A stretch of 64,000 nucleotides of DNA from Suilimivivens sp045586385. Its GTDB lineage: Bacteria > Bacillota > Clostridia > Lachnospirales > Lachnospiraceae. Positions 54,325 to 63,709 of the stretch are shown piece by piece. The stretch is from contig JAZNAE010000086.1 in the NCBI GenBank assembly GCA_045586385.1, forward strand, positions 9,346 through 73,345. Direction: 5' to 3'. Both the position numbers and the translations under genes were made by a program. The notes beneath the pieces were generated by a model. It ran no database searches, was not told the DNA's origin, and saw nothing but the letters and a program-made list of their open reading frames with translations. Within the stretch, counting starts at the first letter, position 1. Every line of letters begins with the position of its first letter.

Positions 54325-55266
54325 CTACCACCATTCTTCGCTTGCACTTTGGTCAATCAGACCAGCTTCATATAACTTTTCAACATCAGTTGCGCTTCCT
54401 GTTTCTGTTAAACCAAAACTAATCTTTCGATAATTATATAAATTATCATTTGCCGTATCGGACGGTGGAGTAGTAACAAATCCTAAGAAAAGACCGCCAT
54501 CTATATTTTTCAAAAGTTTGATTTTATCATTAGTCAAGAAATCTTTGACTTTATTATTCATAGCAGTCATCATACCAACATTAGTTGTATCGTTTAAATC
54601 AATCATAGCACAACCAGATTCATCCTCTGTCGGTATCCATGTACCAGAAACAGTAATAGTATCATAATTTGCTCTAGTGTTTCTGATAATATGGGGATAA
54701 CGGTCATAAAGTGTTTCAACAGCACTAGATGGTGCAACTCTTGTTCTATCACAGAATCCATCTGTAATAGAAGTAGACCACAACTCATCTTCATCGACAA
54801 CAACGAGTCTATCTGATTCACATTTAGTTTTAGAAATTGCATAAATACCCTCAATACCATTTAATACTGGAACAATAGCATGTTCATATTCATAAGTAAA
54901 AGCACATGCCTTATTACTGAATTTAATATTAAAATCTTCAATAGTATTAATAGGATAGTATGCCAATGGAATCCAATTGAAATCATCTGCTTTTTTATAT
55001 TTAATAAGAACACCAGATACGGATTCTAATGTGAAATCAGTATTACCTGCAATTAAATTTCCATCAAATTTAGCATGTAAAATAGTATCAAAATCCCATG
55101 TTGTAGGAATATTCATGCCAACACTATATTCAACGTTTTTAGTTGCAAATAAATCATCATACTGAGCATTTTTAATTTCAATATTAGTAATATTATCTAC
55201 ATCTGTAGGAGTAGAAGGAATACTCATAACGTCTGTACATAATATACTACAATCAAAAAACATCAT
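54325..55266 (-). CDS. Phage tail protein
   Basis: 313 aa, beta-rich, starting MMFFDCSILCTDVMSIPSTP and ending EAGLIDQSASEEWW. It lies between the FN3-like protein and the hub gene with good ribosome sites (GGAGGTG). No catalytic motif is visible. Likely structural, part of the tail tip; family not recognised. Confidence 0.6.
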   Translation of the reverse strand: MMFFDCSILCTDVMSIPSTPTDVDNITNIEIKNAQYDDLFATKNVEYSVGMNIPTTWDFDTILHAKFDGNLIAGNTDFTLESVSGVLIKYKKADDFNWIPLAYYPINTIEDFNIKFSNKACAFTYEYEHAIVPVLNGIEGIYAISKTKCESDRLVVVDEDELWSTSITDGFCDRTRVAPSSAVETLYDRYPHIIRNTRANYDTITVSGTWIPTEDESGCAMIDLNDTTNVGMMTAMNNKVKDFLTNDKIKLLKNIDGGLFLGFVTTPPSDTANDNLYNYRKISFGLTETGSATDVEKLYEAGLIDQSASEEWW

Positions 55267-55279
55267 AAGTATTCACCTC

Positions 55280-56479
55280 CTATTTAATCCATACGTTATA
55301 TTGTTTTATATCTGTTGGTTGTTCTTCTTGGTAATACACAACAACATCATCTTTTGATACTTTAACTGTATCTTGGTCTAAATCTATCCACACATCATAG
55401 TTTGAAACATTGGTGGGCAAATCCATACCAAAATGCATAGCAACCCTTGAATCTATTGCTTCAACAAAAACTTTTAATGAATATATATTGTTTATTCTCC
55501 GTATATGAATACAGATGACATCAGACGAGTTTATTACCAATGGCTCTGAATAAAGAATATAATCAGTTAAAATATTAGGTACGACCAATTTAAATCTTAT
55601 ACCATCGTCAAACCTATAATTTGACAATGTAAAGCCCGTAGAAGAATTACTTGCTTTTAAAATATCAACATTCGATTTTAAACCCTTTAACCGAATACTT
55701 ATTGTAAAATCTCCAGACACTAAAAAATCTTGGTCATAAACCAAAGTGTTATCTTGAAGATTTATATAACCGCCATCAAATTCATAATCATCTGGTTCTG
55801 CGGTAGGTTCAATCATAGTAATATTTGTATAACCATGAATTGTACCATTTTCATCACATTCTGTATAAATCCTTGCATATGTGTTTGGATTAGCAAAATC
55901 GGTAAACACTTGGATAAATCCAGTGTCCAATTCTATTCCGTCATTTGTAATGCCTGTGGCACGTACATAGTAGACAGTACGATTTCCCAATCCTTTAAAT
56001 TCATATGTAAGATTTGATGTATCATAAGACATATCACTTTGATTTAAAACTGCTTTATAAGAATCATATAAGAAAAACTTAAATGAATATAATTTTTCAT
56101 AACTAGATTGCCAATATTTTAAAGTCAAAGAGATAGTTGAGTTTTCAATTGTATCTTCGTTATTTAATCCTTCAAATTCAAAAGTAGGAGTTTCATAACA
56201 CCAAAAATAAACCTTGTCTGATAAAACAGAAGCAGTACCTTTAGAGTCAAACATCTGACATTCAATAGCATATTTAGTACCATTAGTAAGAGTATTTGCA
56301 GGAATAGTATGTTTTAATAAATGTGTTGATACTGTGTCTGTAAACACTACACTTAAACTTTCTGCATTATATATAGTAATTTTATTACTATATGGTAAGT
56401 TCCCAGAATAACTCATAGATACTTCATAATCACATTTTGCATCAAAGGGTTTTATTTTCAGTAAAATTGGCTTTGCCAT
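55280..56479 (-). CDS. Phage tail protein with FN3-like and LamG-like regions
   Basis: 399 aa. The first 190 residues have two fibronectin-type beta patterns (YEVSMSYSGNLPYSNKITIY; later VYYVRATGITNDG). The next 160 residues (QDNTLVYDQDFLVSGDFTIS onward) look like a concanavalin/LamG-type sandwich, and a short tail ends YNVWIK. Such modules bind surface carbohydrate on tails. It is 14 bp upstream of the 313-aa gene in the same operon. Confidence 0.6.
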   Translation of the reverse strand: MAKPILLKIKPFDAKCDYEVSMSYSGNLPYSNKITIYNAESLSVVFTDTVSTHLLKHTIPANTLTNGTKYAIECQMFDSKGTASVLSDKVYFWCYETPTFEFEGLNNEDTIENSTISLTLKYWQSSYEKLYSFKFFLYDSYKAVLNQSDMSYDTSNLTYEFKGLGNRTVYYVRATGITNDGIELDTGFIQVFTDFANPNTYARIYTECDENGTIHGYTNITMIEPTAEPDDYEFDGGYINLQDNTLVYDQDFLVSGDFTISIRLKGLKSNVDILKASNSSTGFTLSNYRFDDGIRFKLVVPNILTDYILYSEPLVINSSDVICIHIRRINNIYSLKVFVEAIDSRVAMHFGMDLPTNVSNYDVWIDLDQDTVKVSKDDVVVYYQEEQPTDIKQYNVWIK

Positions 56480-56513
56480 ATTTATCCTCCTTTCTTAATT
56501 ATTTCATGTTTAG

Positions 56514-56774
56514 TTATACAACACCGCAAATGTGCATTCTTTTTAAGTTGCCAGATGGCATCTTCACATATACCGCTTGACCGTTAGATAATGTGATATT
56601 GGGTATTGAACATTTGACAATGCGATTTGTACCTGATTGGTCATTAATTATATATGTACCATCTGGATTTACTTGTTTTATAACAGAAACGAACGTTCTG
56701 TCTGCTTTATAGGTTTCTAATTTTTTGTCTATTAGCAACCCAATAGATTGTAGAATTTCTTCTTTAATACTCAT
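56514..56774 (-). CDS. Small tail-region protein
   Basis: 86 aa, MSIKEEILQSIGLLIDKKLE then an OB-like beta domain (VSVIKQVNPDGTYIINDQSG, VYVKMPSGNLKRMHICGVV). It sits between the tape measure and the FN3-like tail gene. Resembles small phage proteins of unknown role that associate with tail tips. Confidence 0.6.
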   Translation of the reverse strand: MSIKEEILQSIGLLIDKKLETYKADRTFVSVIKQVNPDGTYIINDQSGTNRIVKCSIPNITLSNGQAVYVKMPSGNLKRMHICGVV

Positions 56775-56800
56775 ATTTATAAATCCTCTACATAATTAAC

Positions 56801-56832
56801 AAAGAGCAAGAGAATTAAATCCCTTGCTCTTA
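56801..56832 (-). terminator. Hairpin after the tape measure gene
   Basis: AAGAGCAAG (56802-56810) pairs with CTTGCTCTT (56823-56831); the minus-strand T run is weak, so partial attenuation is more likely than full stop. Confidence 0.55.
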
Positions 56833-56838
56833 TTATAA

Positions 56839-59800
56839 TTATCTTGTTGTATATGCCATTTGAGTAGCAGATTGATACATTCCACCAAGTTCTCTTTTTA
56901 ATGCAGAACCAATTTCACCAGCAACTTCTTGAGCAGTAACTCCTTTACAAACGACATCACCCATATTAATTTCAATAGAACGTTGATTATTATTAGTATT
57001 CACATTACTAATATTTCTAGCCATCATTTCAGTGTTCTTCTGAATAGCATTTACAGGCGGCATAATTTGACTCTGTATCAACTCATTATGAGCGTCAAAC
57101 TTCTTAATCAAATCATACATTTTGTCCCCTTCTTGTAAAGGTCTGAGATATGATGGAAGATTAGTAGGAGTTTGAATAACTGGGGTTGTACCGTTAGTAT
57201 ATGCGTTCCCTAAAACAGTACCCTTGTTGTTCATTATTCTACGAGTCTGTTCTTCATTGAAGATAACTGTATCCTTGGGTAATTCAGACATAGTTGGCTC
57301 AGTAGTTAACCGCACATCGCCATTGGGATAAACTGTTAATTCTGGTTGTCCATATTCAGAAACTAATGCGTGTTTTTCATTATGAGGCAAACCTTTATAG
57401 TTTCCCGTACCTTTGGCAAACGCCTTACCAACCGTACCTTCTGCGTGAGGAACAATAGAAGAAAGTCCAATAACAGAGGTTGATAAACCAATTTCTGATA
57501 TACCTTCTAATGCTAAAGCAAGTGAATTTAACTCAGATACACAAGCACTAATAGAAGACAACAACTCATCAAACAAAGTTTTTTCTTGAGGTAAAACTTC
57601 TTCAGCAACTTTATATTGAGCATTTATAGCACCCTTTAAATTTGTTGCATCTGGTTCATCACCTTCTTGTTCTTCTCCGTCTCCAACAACTTTTGTTATA
57701 ACTTGTTGTACAGCAGATGTCAAACTTTCCTCTTCGCCAGAAAACTTCTGTATTTGTTCGTCAAGTTTTTCTATGGCATCATTGGTTTGTTCTTCAACAG
57801 CAGATTTAAGACTAGTAGAACCGCCTTCTGAAGATGCTCCATCTTGATTAGATGACGCATTTGTAGTAGTTCCACCACCACCTACTCCACTAATTGCATT
57901 TGCAGCATCACAAGCAGAATTTGCCACTTCTCCAAATTTACCACTAACTCCATCAATTGATTCACCTAATGGAGTGAAATCAATGCCAGTTAATTCAGAA
58001 AGAGAAGCAAGCATACCATCGTTGTCTTGGTTGATTTCAGCCAATAATTGAGCATAACTTTCTTTAAATGTCTGGAATGCAGAGTCGGACATATTAAGAA
58101 CATCCGTAGTTGTAATGCCAAGTTCTTTAAGTTTTGCTTCAAATTTTGCTTGGTCTTCTAAGTCACCTAACTCTTCCCAACGAGATTTATAATCTTCAAG
58201 ATTTTTAATAAGATTATCATAATATTGTTCTGTGCTTGCAATTAGAGAGTCATAGTATTTATTTGAAGCCTCTATTTGGTCATCAATAGAATCAATTAGG
58301 TCATCCAATTTATCTATTTCGGATTCTAAAGCATCAATTTCACGCTCAATAGACGCAATTTTCATATCTTCTTTAATTGATTCTATCTCTTCTCTAGAAC
58401 TCCGTACTTCGCTTGTGTCAGTTTCGTAATGAAAACCTTTATCGTCACTATATATTAATTTAGTTCTTTGATTGAGCATTTTTTGCAATTGATACTCGGC
58501 ACGTTGTAAATCCATTTCTAGTTGCCGTTGTTTTCGAGCTTCCTCAATTGCATCAATTTCCTTTTCTTTGGCATCAATCTTGTCTTGTAAAATTTCTTTT
58601 TGTTCTTCTAATAATTTCTTTTCGGCTTCGAGAGCATCTTCAGCTGCTTGTTTTTGTGCTTCTAATGCATCTACAGCAGATTCTTTATTTTCTTGCCAAA
58701 CATCAATTTGGTCGCCAATAATATTAGTGATTCCGCTAAGAACATCATCGAGGTCTGAAAGTTCTTGTTCTAATGCTTTTTTATATTCTTCGCCAGCATC
58801 CTTACCTGCTTTTTTTGCAGATTTAGTTGCAGGAGAGAAGTCAAAGTCAAATTCAAAACTTCCACCCTTACCATTTGCCAATTCTGCAATTTTTGCACGA
58901 GCGTTTTCAATTTCTCCTTGTAGTTGTGAACCTATACCGCCATGCTCTGATGCAGAAAGTAAATTTTTTAAGTGAACTATAGTTTCCATTAATTCACCAG
59001 TAGTACCCAAGGCATTACATAACAATTCTAATGCTTTAATATCACCAGAAATATTCATAGGTTGTTCTGCAAGATATTTTCTAACCATATACATCTGCAA
59101 ATATTCCGCAGCAATAGCAGAAGCTTCTCCTTCTTCAATAAAGGCTTTAGCTTGTTCAAGAGTAATATTTGCTAAATCATAACCTTGTGCAAGTATTTCT
59201 TCTTGAGCATTTTTAATATTGGTCAATACCTCATCTGCATTAACAAGTCCCATCTCTGTTAATGATTTTGATAATACCGTGAAGTTTTCAGATGACAATT
59301 CTGCACTGTCAGTTGCATATACCAAGGACGAAGCTAAATTATCAAACTGTGCATGAACTTGTTCTGATGTGGAAGATGTGTCACTTAACACTTGTGCGAA
59401 TTTTTCAAAAGCAGAGTAATCTATTCCAAGATTAAGTCCTTTTTCGTCATTTAACTCATCAATAGTGGATTTGATAGAATCCAACATATCAACGCCAACA
59501 TTATCAAGAGTAAAGCCATCTTCAGTAAAGATATCTTGATATGCGCTCGCCAAAGAGTCCATTGCAGGTTTTAATTTGGTATTTAATGCATCAACAGTTT
59601 CCGAAATTCCGAGACTTAAAATCGGGGGAGTATCGGGATTTTGACCTTGAACTTCTTCTTGTGCATCAGCAATAGCATACAATTCATCACACAAATCTTG
59701 TGCAGATAAAGTTGTTTCACCTAAAGCATTGTTAAGATTGGTATATCCATTAATAGTTTCTGGTGTTAATTCACCAGATTGTGCCATCGCAACTAATTCA

Positions 59801-61095
59801 TCTTTGGTTTTTTCAATCCCTTCAGTAGAAAAGATATTGTCTACTTGCATAGAATTCCATGTGTTAGGGTCTAACTGCTGATAAATTAATGCTATAGCAT
59901 TTGAAATCGCATTATATGTGTCTACAATTTCCTTTTGTTCTGTTGTTAAGTCTTCATAAGGAGTATTTTTGATAGATTCATAATATGCAGAAATATTATC
60001 TTGCTGAGTTTGAAGTTCTTGTGCAGTTGTAAAAATACTGTCTTCTAAATCTTCCGTTAAAGATTTAAAATGGTCAATATCATCTTGCGTGCCAGAACCA
60101 TAAGCTTCATCAAGTAGTTCGTTAAACTGTTTATAACCTGCAATCATTGCAGAAATATCATTTTCATCAGAAATAAGTATTGCATTATTATCTTCGTTTT
60201 GATATTTATTAATAGCATATTCAGAAATTTCATAATCACCAAACTGCTTATTAAATAAATCTGTAGCATCTTTTGCAAGTTGTTTTTCAGTTCTATCTTC
60301 TTCCTTTTCAGCTAAATCCTTCTGAATACGAAGTTCTCTAGTTATAGCTTGTAGTTCCTCTAATTGTCCCTTTTCAGCATAAGTTAGTTTTTCTTTTGCA
60401 AGTAATTCGTTCATTGCTTGCTCTTGATTTTCTAACTCAGTTGTAATACCTGACAACTCAGATTTAGCATCTTCATAAGCAGAAAGAGATTCTTCCATTT
60501 TTTCTTTTTGTTCTTCTACAGAAGTTGTAAAGGCATCATATGCCTTGACTGCAAGAAAAATTACGCCAACAGCAGCAGTAATCCAACCAGCAGGAGTAGT
60601 TAACAACCATGTTTTCATTGCAGAAATATTAGCTTTAATAGCAGTAGTAAAAGTACCAGTTGCTAATGTAGCACCGCCTTCACTAGATGCAAGAGCAATG
60701 TTAGATGCAGTGACTTCTCCATTTGCTACAGCTTGTGCATTTTGAGCAATTATTTTATCTAATACATTCTTGGCTTGTTTATCGCTTACTGCTAATTCAG
60801 CTAACTCAGCAATAGTTAATGAGTCTGTGGAGTCGACTAATCCCCAATTTGCTAAAGTTTCTGCCGATACACCAGCCACTCTTGTAAGTTGTTCTGCTGT
60901 ATACTTTGAATTAACGGAAGATAGCGTCACCATTGTTGCATACTGAGATTTTTGTTCTTCTGTTAATAGTTTAGATGACAGTAATACTTTCTGTTGAGCA
61001 ACGTCCAACGCATTAAATGATGTTAACAATTGAGTGGTATTGCCAGTATTGTTCAAAACTGTTGATATGTTTGTTAATTGTTGTTTGAATATCAT
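56839..61095 (-). CDS. Phage tail tape measure protein, probably 5' truncated
   Basis: 1418 aa. A Thr/Ala-rich start (LLTSFNALDVAQQKVLLSSK), a hydrophobic segment (about 172-190, TTPAGWITAAVGVIFLAVKA), long coiled coils (about 195-330 and 780-960) and a C-terminal part with PHAEGTVGKAFAKGTGN, as in tape measures that set tail length. The ATG at 61095 has no Shine-Dalgarno sequence and an in-frame TAA lies 9 bp upstream; family members that I recall begin with extra N-terminal sequence. Expected upstream tail genes (chaperones, major tail protein) are missing. Confidence 0.8.
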   Translation of the reverse strand: MIFKQQLTNISTVLNNTGNTTQLLTSFNALDVAQQKVLLSSKLLTEEQKSQYATMVTLSSVNSKYTAEQLTRVAGVSAETLANWGLVDSTDSLTIAELAELAVSDKQAKNVLDKIIAQNAQAVANGEVTASNIALASSEGGATLATGTFTTAIKANISAMKTWLLTTPAGWITAAVGVIFLAVKAYDAFTTSVEEQKEKMEESLSAYEDAKSELSGITTELENQEQAMNELLAKEKLTYAEKGQLEELQAITRELRIQKDLAEKEEDRTEKQLAKDATDLFNKQFGDYEISEYAINKYQNEDNNAILISDENDISAMIAGYKQFNELLDEAYGSGTQDDIDHFKSLTEDLEDSIFTTAQELQTQQDNISAYYESIKNTPYEDLTTEQKEIVDTYNAISNAIALIYQQLDPNTWNSMQVDNIFSTEGIEKTKDELVAMAQSGELTPETINGYTNLNNALGETTLSAQDLCDELYAIADAQEEVQGQNPDTPPILSLGISETVDALNTKLKPAMDSLASAYQDIFTEDGFTLDNVGVDMLDSIKSTIDELNDEKGLNLGIDYSAFEKFAQVLSDTSSTSEQVHAQFDNLASSLVYATDSAELSSENFTVLSKSLTEMGLVNADEVLTNIKNAQEEILAQGYDLANITLEQAKAFIEEGEASAIAAEYLQMYMVRKYLAEQPMNISGDIKALELLCNALGTTGELMETIVHLKNLLSASEHGGIGSQLQGEIENARAKIAELANGKGGSFEFDFDFSPATKSAKKAGKDAGEEYKKALEQELSDLDDVLSGITNIIGDQIDVWQENKESAVDALEAQKQAAEDALEAEKKLLEEQKEILQDKIDAKEKEIDAIEEARKQRQLEMDLQRAEYQLQKMLNQRTKLIYSDDKGFHYETDTSEVRSSREEIESIKEDMKIASIEREIDALESEIDKLDDLIDSIDDQIEASNKYYDSLIASTEQYYDNLIKNLEDYKSRWEELGDLEDQAKFEAKLKELGITTTDVLNMSDSAFQTFKESYAQLLAEINQDNDGMLASLSELTGIDFTPLGESIDGVSGKFGEVANSACDAANAISGVGGGGTTTNASSNQDGASSEGGSTSLKSAVEEQTNDAIEKLDEQIQKFSGEEESLTSAVQQVITKVVGDGEEQEGDEPDATNLKGAINAQYKVAEEVLPQEKTLFDELLSSISACVSELNSLALALEGISEIGLSTSVIGLSSIVPHAEGTVGKAFAKGTGNYKGLPHNEKHALVSEYGQPELTVYPNGDVRLTTEPTMSELPKDTVIFNEEQTRRIMNNKGTVLGNAYTNGTTPVIQTPTNLPSYLRPLQEGDKMYDLIKKFDAHNELIQSQIMPPVNAIQKNTEMMARNISNVNTNNNQRSIEINMGDVVCKGVTAQEVAGEIGSALKRELGGMYQSATQMAYTTR

Positions 61096-61113
61096 ACTAT
61101 TTTATTTAAGCAA

Positions 61114-61260
61114 GGTATTGTGGAGATACCATTCAAGTGTTTGTGGAAGCCACTTGTGCTTTTAATTTAAGCATTGTGGAGATGCTTAATAGGATATTGT
61201 GGAGATACCCATAATTCTGCAATGTAGAGTTGCCTAAAATAAAGTATTGTGGTATACTTT
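61114..61260 (+). repeat. Array of six short hairpins with a conserved TGTGGAG-like loop
   Basis: Hairpins at 61114-61130, 61135-61155, 61169-61187, 61192-61209, 61219-61233 and 61241-61260. Stems differ (GGTAT/ATACC, AAGTG/CACTT, AAGCAT/ATGCTT, GGATAT/ATACC with one bulged base, GCAA/TTGC, AAAGTAT/ATACTTT). Loops are TGTGGAG three times and close variants in the others. Conserved loops on changing stems suggest recognition as RNA or single-stranded DNA. The last two overlap a promoter for the lipoprotein gene. Confidence 0.7.
61230..61258 (+). promoter_or_regulatory. Promoter of the prophage lipoprotein gene
   Basis: TTGCCT (61230-61235) and TATACT (61253-61258) with a 17-bp spacer. Both boxes lie inside hairpins 5 and 6 of the array. 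Confidence 0.5.
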
Positions 61261-61297
61261 TAATATTCAACAATTTTAATACAAAGGTAGTCAATAC

Positions 61298-61807
61298 ATG
61301 AATAAATATCTTTTCACTTTTATTGTTATATCATTTTTATTAACTGGATGTTCTTCTAAAACAGAAGTACAAGAAACAACTATCAATAATCCTTATGAAA
61401 TATATATAGACAATGAAATACTGTCTTATTATGGGAATAAGGATGATATTCCAAAGTCCTTTGACATCTTAGAGTTTTCGTTGAATGCAATTCAAGACAA
61501 AAATGATAATGATGTTGTAATAATCAATCAAGATAACAAAATTCGTTATATATCTGTAACGAATAAAGATGTTATTACCTACAACCAAATATCTGTTGGA
61601 GATAAAATAAGTTTAATAGAAGATACATTTATCTATGAATATAAAATAGACAATAAATATATGGTAATATTTAATGGTACTATAGAAGAAGACCCAACAA
61701 ATCAAAATAAACAAGATAGTTGGCTTTGGATAAATTATATTACCGATGGTTCTCAAATCACTAAAATTCAAATTTATGATGTTAAATTTGGTAGTGAGAT
61801 GAGATAA
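61298..61807 (+). CDS. Prophage-encoded lipoprotein
   Basis: 169 aa with a classic lipobox (LLTGCSSK, about 17). The mature part is beta-rich and acidic without a recognised domain (IYIDNEILSYYGNKDDIPKS). It is the only plus-strand gene in this part of the prophage. Phage lipoproteins of this size can act in superinfection exclusion; that is speculation here. Ribosome site AAAGGTAG is distant but usable. Confidence 0.65.
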   Translation: MNKYLFTFIVISFLLTGCSSKTEVQETTINNPYEIYIDNEILSYYGNKDDIPKSFDILEFSLNAIQDKNDNDVVIINQDNKIRYISVTNKDVITYNQISVGDKISLIEDTFIYEYKIDNKYMVIFNGTIEEDPTNQNKQDSWLWINYITDGSQITKIQIYDVKFGSEMR

Positions 61808-61900
61808 TAATAGAGTCCGTATAAACTGTAAGTATAAGTGGCAATAAAAAAGATAGAGTAGAAGAGTAATGATGAATGTCATTGCTCTTTTTTTATTTTG

Positions 61901-62101
61901 TCATATTTTCAATAAATCATTAGCAATTATATAAGATAAGAACGGAAGACATATTAACATGCCAAAACAAATACAGATAGCATAACTAAAAGTTTTCAAT
62001 GGTTGTTTAATTTTGTTATATATCTTGCATAATATCAACATAAGATAATAACCAAAGATTTGCTCTACAATAAAATTAATAATTTGTTTAATTGTTTCCA
62101 T
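61901..62101 (-). CDS. Small two-helix membrane protein
   Basis: 66 aa, METIKQIINFIVEQIFGYYL then two hydrophobic helices (about 12-28 and 38-60). Ribosome site GAAAGGAG lies 8 bp upstream. It sits just downstream of the minus-strand small RNA gene. Function unknown; holin-like or toxin-like roles are possible. Confidence 0.55.
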   Translation of the reverse strand: METIKQIINFIVEQIFGYYLMLILCKIYNKIKQPLKTFSYAICICFGMLICLPFLSYIIANDLLKI

Positions 62102-62133
62102 ATAATAACTCCTTTCTATAAATTTTTACATAG

Positions 62134-62242
62134 AAAAAGACACCTGCTAAAAACAGGTGTCCAATACGAACCAAATAATGCTCGCTCTGCAAAACTTAAA
62201 AAGTCCAATGCTGAAATATCTTATCAGCTCAATAATTAATAC
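62134..62242 (-). ncRNA. Small RNA gene with consensus promoter and terminator
   Basis: A minus-strand promoter with perfect TTGACA (62272-62277) and TATAAT (62249-62254), spacer 17 bp, faces left. About 109 nt later an 8-bp hairpin (GACACCTG/CAGGTGTC, 62139-62161) with five U ends it. No ORF of note lies between. A stem GCTGA/TCAGC is near the 5' end. The -35 box overlaps the end of the PemK-like gene. No known family recognised. Confidence 0.65.
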
Positions 62243-62273
62243 AATGTTATTATATGTTAAATAAAATCATATG

Positions 62274-62807
62274 TCAACCAATATCTAATATTTTTTTTAG
62301 TTTTTTAATAATTAATTCATATGTCTTATTATTTAATTTCCCAACCCTAACACCAATTCTTGATTTATCTATTGTAACAATATCTGCAATTTTAACTTTT
62401 GATGGGTCTTTATCCAATCCTTTTCTGTCTACAAATTCAAAATAACTGTTTAATATTTTATGATGAACATTGGTGTCATATTTTTCATCGCTTTTAAAAT
62501 CTGTTATTGGCAATACAATAACTGTATCACTATACAGATTACCCTTATCATTTTGTACCACCAATCCTAAATGTAAATCTTTAAATTCCATTCCAACAGT
62601 AGAACCATAATCTACAACATAAACATGCTGATTTAAAATAGTAATTGGGTGTTCACCTTTATTATTTCTTCTTTTTGAATTTGTATCTGAAATTTTATCA
62701 TACTTTCGTTGTCTATGAATCCATTCACTAACTTCTTTTGTTTTTGACTTGTTACCACTATCCATATCATAATAATATAAATCTAATTTTCTCTTTATTT
62801 CATCCAT
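62274..62807 (-). CDS. PemK/MazF-like endoribonuclease-type protein
   Basis: 177 aa from ATG 62807 (GGTGG upstream). The first 60 residues are charged and helical. The C-terminal domain follows the PemK/MazF pattern: GSTVGMEFKDLHLGLVVQND, DTVIVLPIT, and KIADIVTIDKSRIGVRVGKL. Such proteins cut mRNA as type II toxins. No antitoxin gene is fused upstream; the divergent 60-aa gene at 62965 is a candidate partner. Confidence 0.7.
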   Translation of the reverse strand: MDEIKRKLDLYYYDMDSGNKSKTKEVSEWIHRQRKYDKISDTNSKRRNNKGEHPITILNQHVYVVDYGSTVGMEFKDLHLGLVVQNDKGNLYSDTVIVLPITDFKSDEKYDTNVHHKILNSYFEFVDRKGLDKDPSKVKIADIVTIDKSRIGVRVGKLNNKTYELIIKKLKKILDIG

Positions 62808-62964
62808 ACTTATTATACCACCAATCATTAGTATTATAACTTCCATTATATACCAATAATCGACAGAATACTACACAGAACGTTTGTTTACAAATCTGAA
62901 TAAACTTACCAAAACAGTTAATACTATGATATAATAAACCTATATACTAAAAGGAGTATTAATT

Positions 62965-63147
62965 ATGAATCACACAACGCTAACTAACTTCATCAATAAC
63001 ACAGAAGCCATTATTACCAATACAATAAGCAACAATGAAGTTACTGCAATTAAATCAGAAGAGGGAAGTGTTGTGATTATGTCTGGTAAACAGTATAATT
63101 ATCTCGTCAGTAAATTAAAAGAAATTAGAAAATTAACAGACCAATAG
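62965..63147 (+). CDS. Small protein, possible antitoxin
   Basis: 60 aa, MNHTTLTNFINNTEAIITNT then VTAIKSEEGSVVIMSGKQYN, a pattern like the N-terminal DNA-binding part of Phd/YefM antitoxins. AAAGGAG 7 bp upstream and a TATAAT box at 62930 support expression. It is divergent from the PemK-like gene. Assignment is tentative. Confidence 0.5.
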   Translation: MNHTTLTNFINNTEAIITNTISNNEVTAIKSEEGSVVIMSGKQYNYLVSKLKEIRKLTDQ

Positions 63148-63151
63148 AAAA

Positions 63152-63170
63152 GAGAGTCTTACGACTCCCT
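63152..63170. terminator. Hairpin between convergent small genes
   Basis: GAGTC (63154-63158) pairs with GACTC (63163-63167) around TTAC; it lies between the stops of the 60-aa and 73-aa genes. Confidence 0.5.
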
Positions 63171-63380
63171 ATTTTCTAATAATTCTCTAACTTGTTCAAA
63201 ACTTAAACCACTTTCAGAAATTAATTCGTCTAGCTTTTCAAGTTTATTCTGACGAATCTGTTCCTCTAATTCCTTCTTCGCTTTCTTCATCTCTTTTAGA
63301 GATTCTTCCATATTTCCTATTTCTTCTGTAATCTTTTCAAGTTGTTCATCCAATGTTAACTTTCTTACGCCTCTAGCCAT
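63159..63380 (-). CDS. Small coiled-coil protein
   Basis: 73 aa from ATG 63380 with AAGGAGA upstream: MARGVRKLTLDEQLEKITEE then a charged coiled coil and FEQVRELLENRES. Similar small genes occur on Firmicutes plasmids and integrative elements; function unknown. Confidence 0.6.
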   Translation of the reverse strand: MARGVRKLTLDEQLEKITEEIGNMEESLKEMKKAKKELEEQIRQNKLEKLDELISESGLSFEQVRELLENRES

Positions 63381-63565
63381 AATAATATCTCCTTCTATTT
63401 TTGCTTTCATATAGAAGAGTATCATTGTTTTTAGACGGATGTAAACTGTAAGTCACCAACAATATTTTCAACTATACTATATATAGTATGTCAATGCTAA
63501 ATCAAGCTAAATATTATACAAATATACCATCCTCTTTTTGTATATATTTTACCTCATTGATTCGA

Positions 63566-63594
63566 TTGACATTATTCTACACATTAATTACAAT
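63566..63594 (+). promoter_or_regulatory. Toxin promoter of the type I locus
   Basis: TTGACA (63566-63571), 17-bp spacer, TACAAT (63589-63594). Transcript start near 63601, about 110 nt before the toxin ATG. Confidence 0.7.
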
Positions 63595-63709
63595 ATAGTA
63601 GAAGTGCTACTAAGTACGGTCTGGCGGTTAGTCCTCGACTCAGGGAACATAAGCCCTGTTCTACATAGAAACCTTTCTAGGAATCTTGAAGAAAGGAGGA
63701 CTCTTTTGT

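Noticed and set aside
58568..58975. 135-aa plus-strand ORF inside the tape measure gene
   Set aside because: Antisense shadow of the coiled-coil region; Ser/Cys-rich composition mirrors Glu/Lys codons on the other strand.
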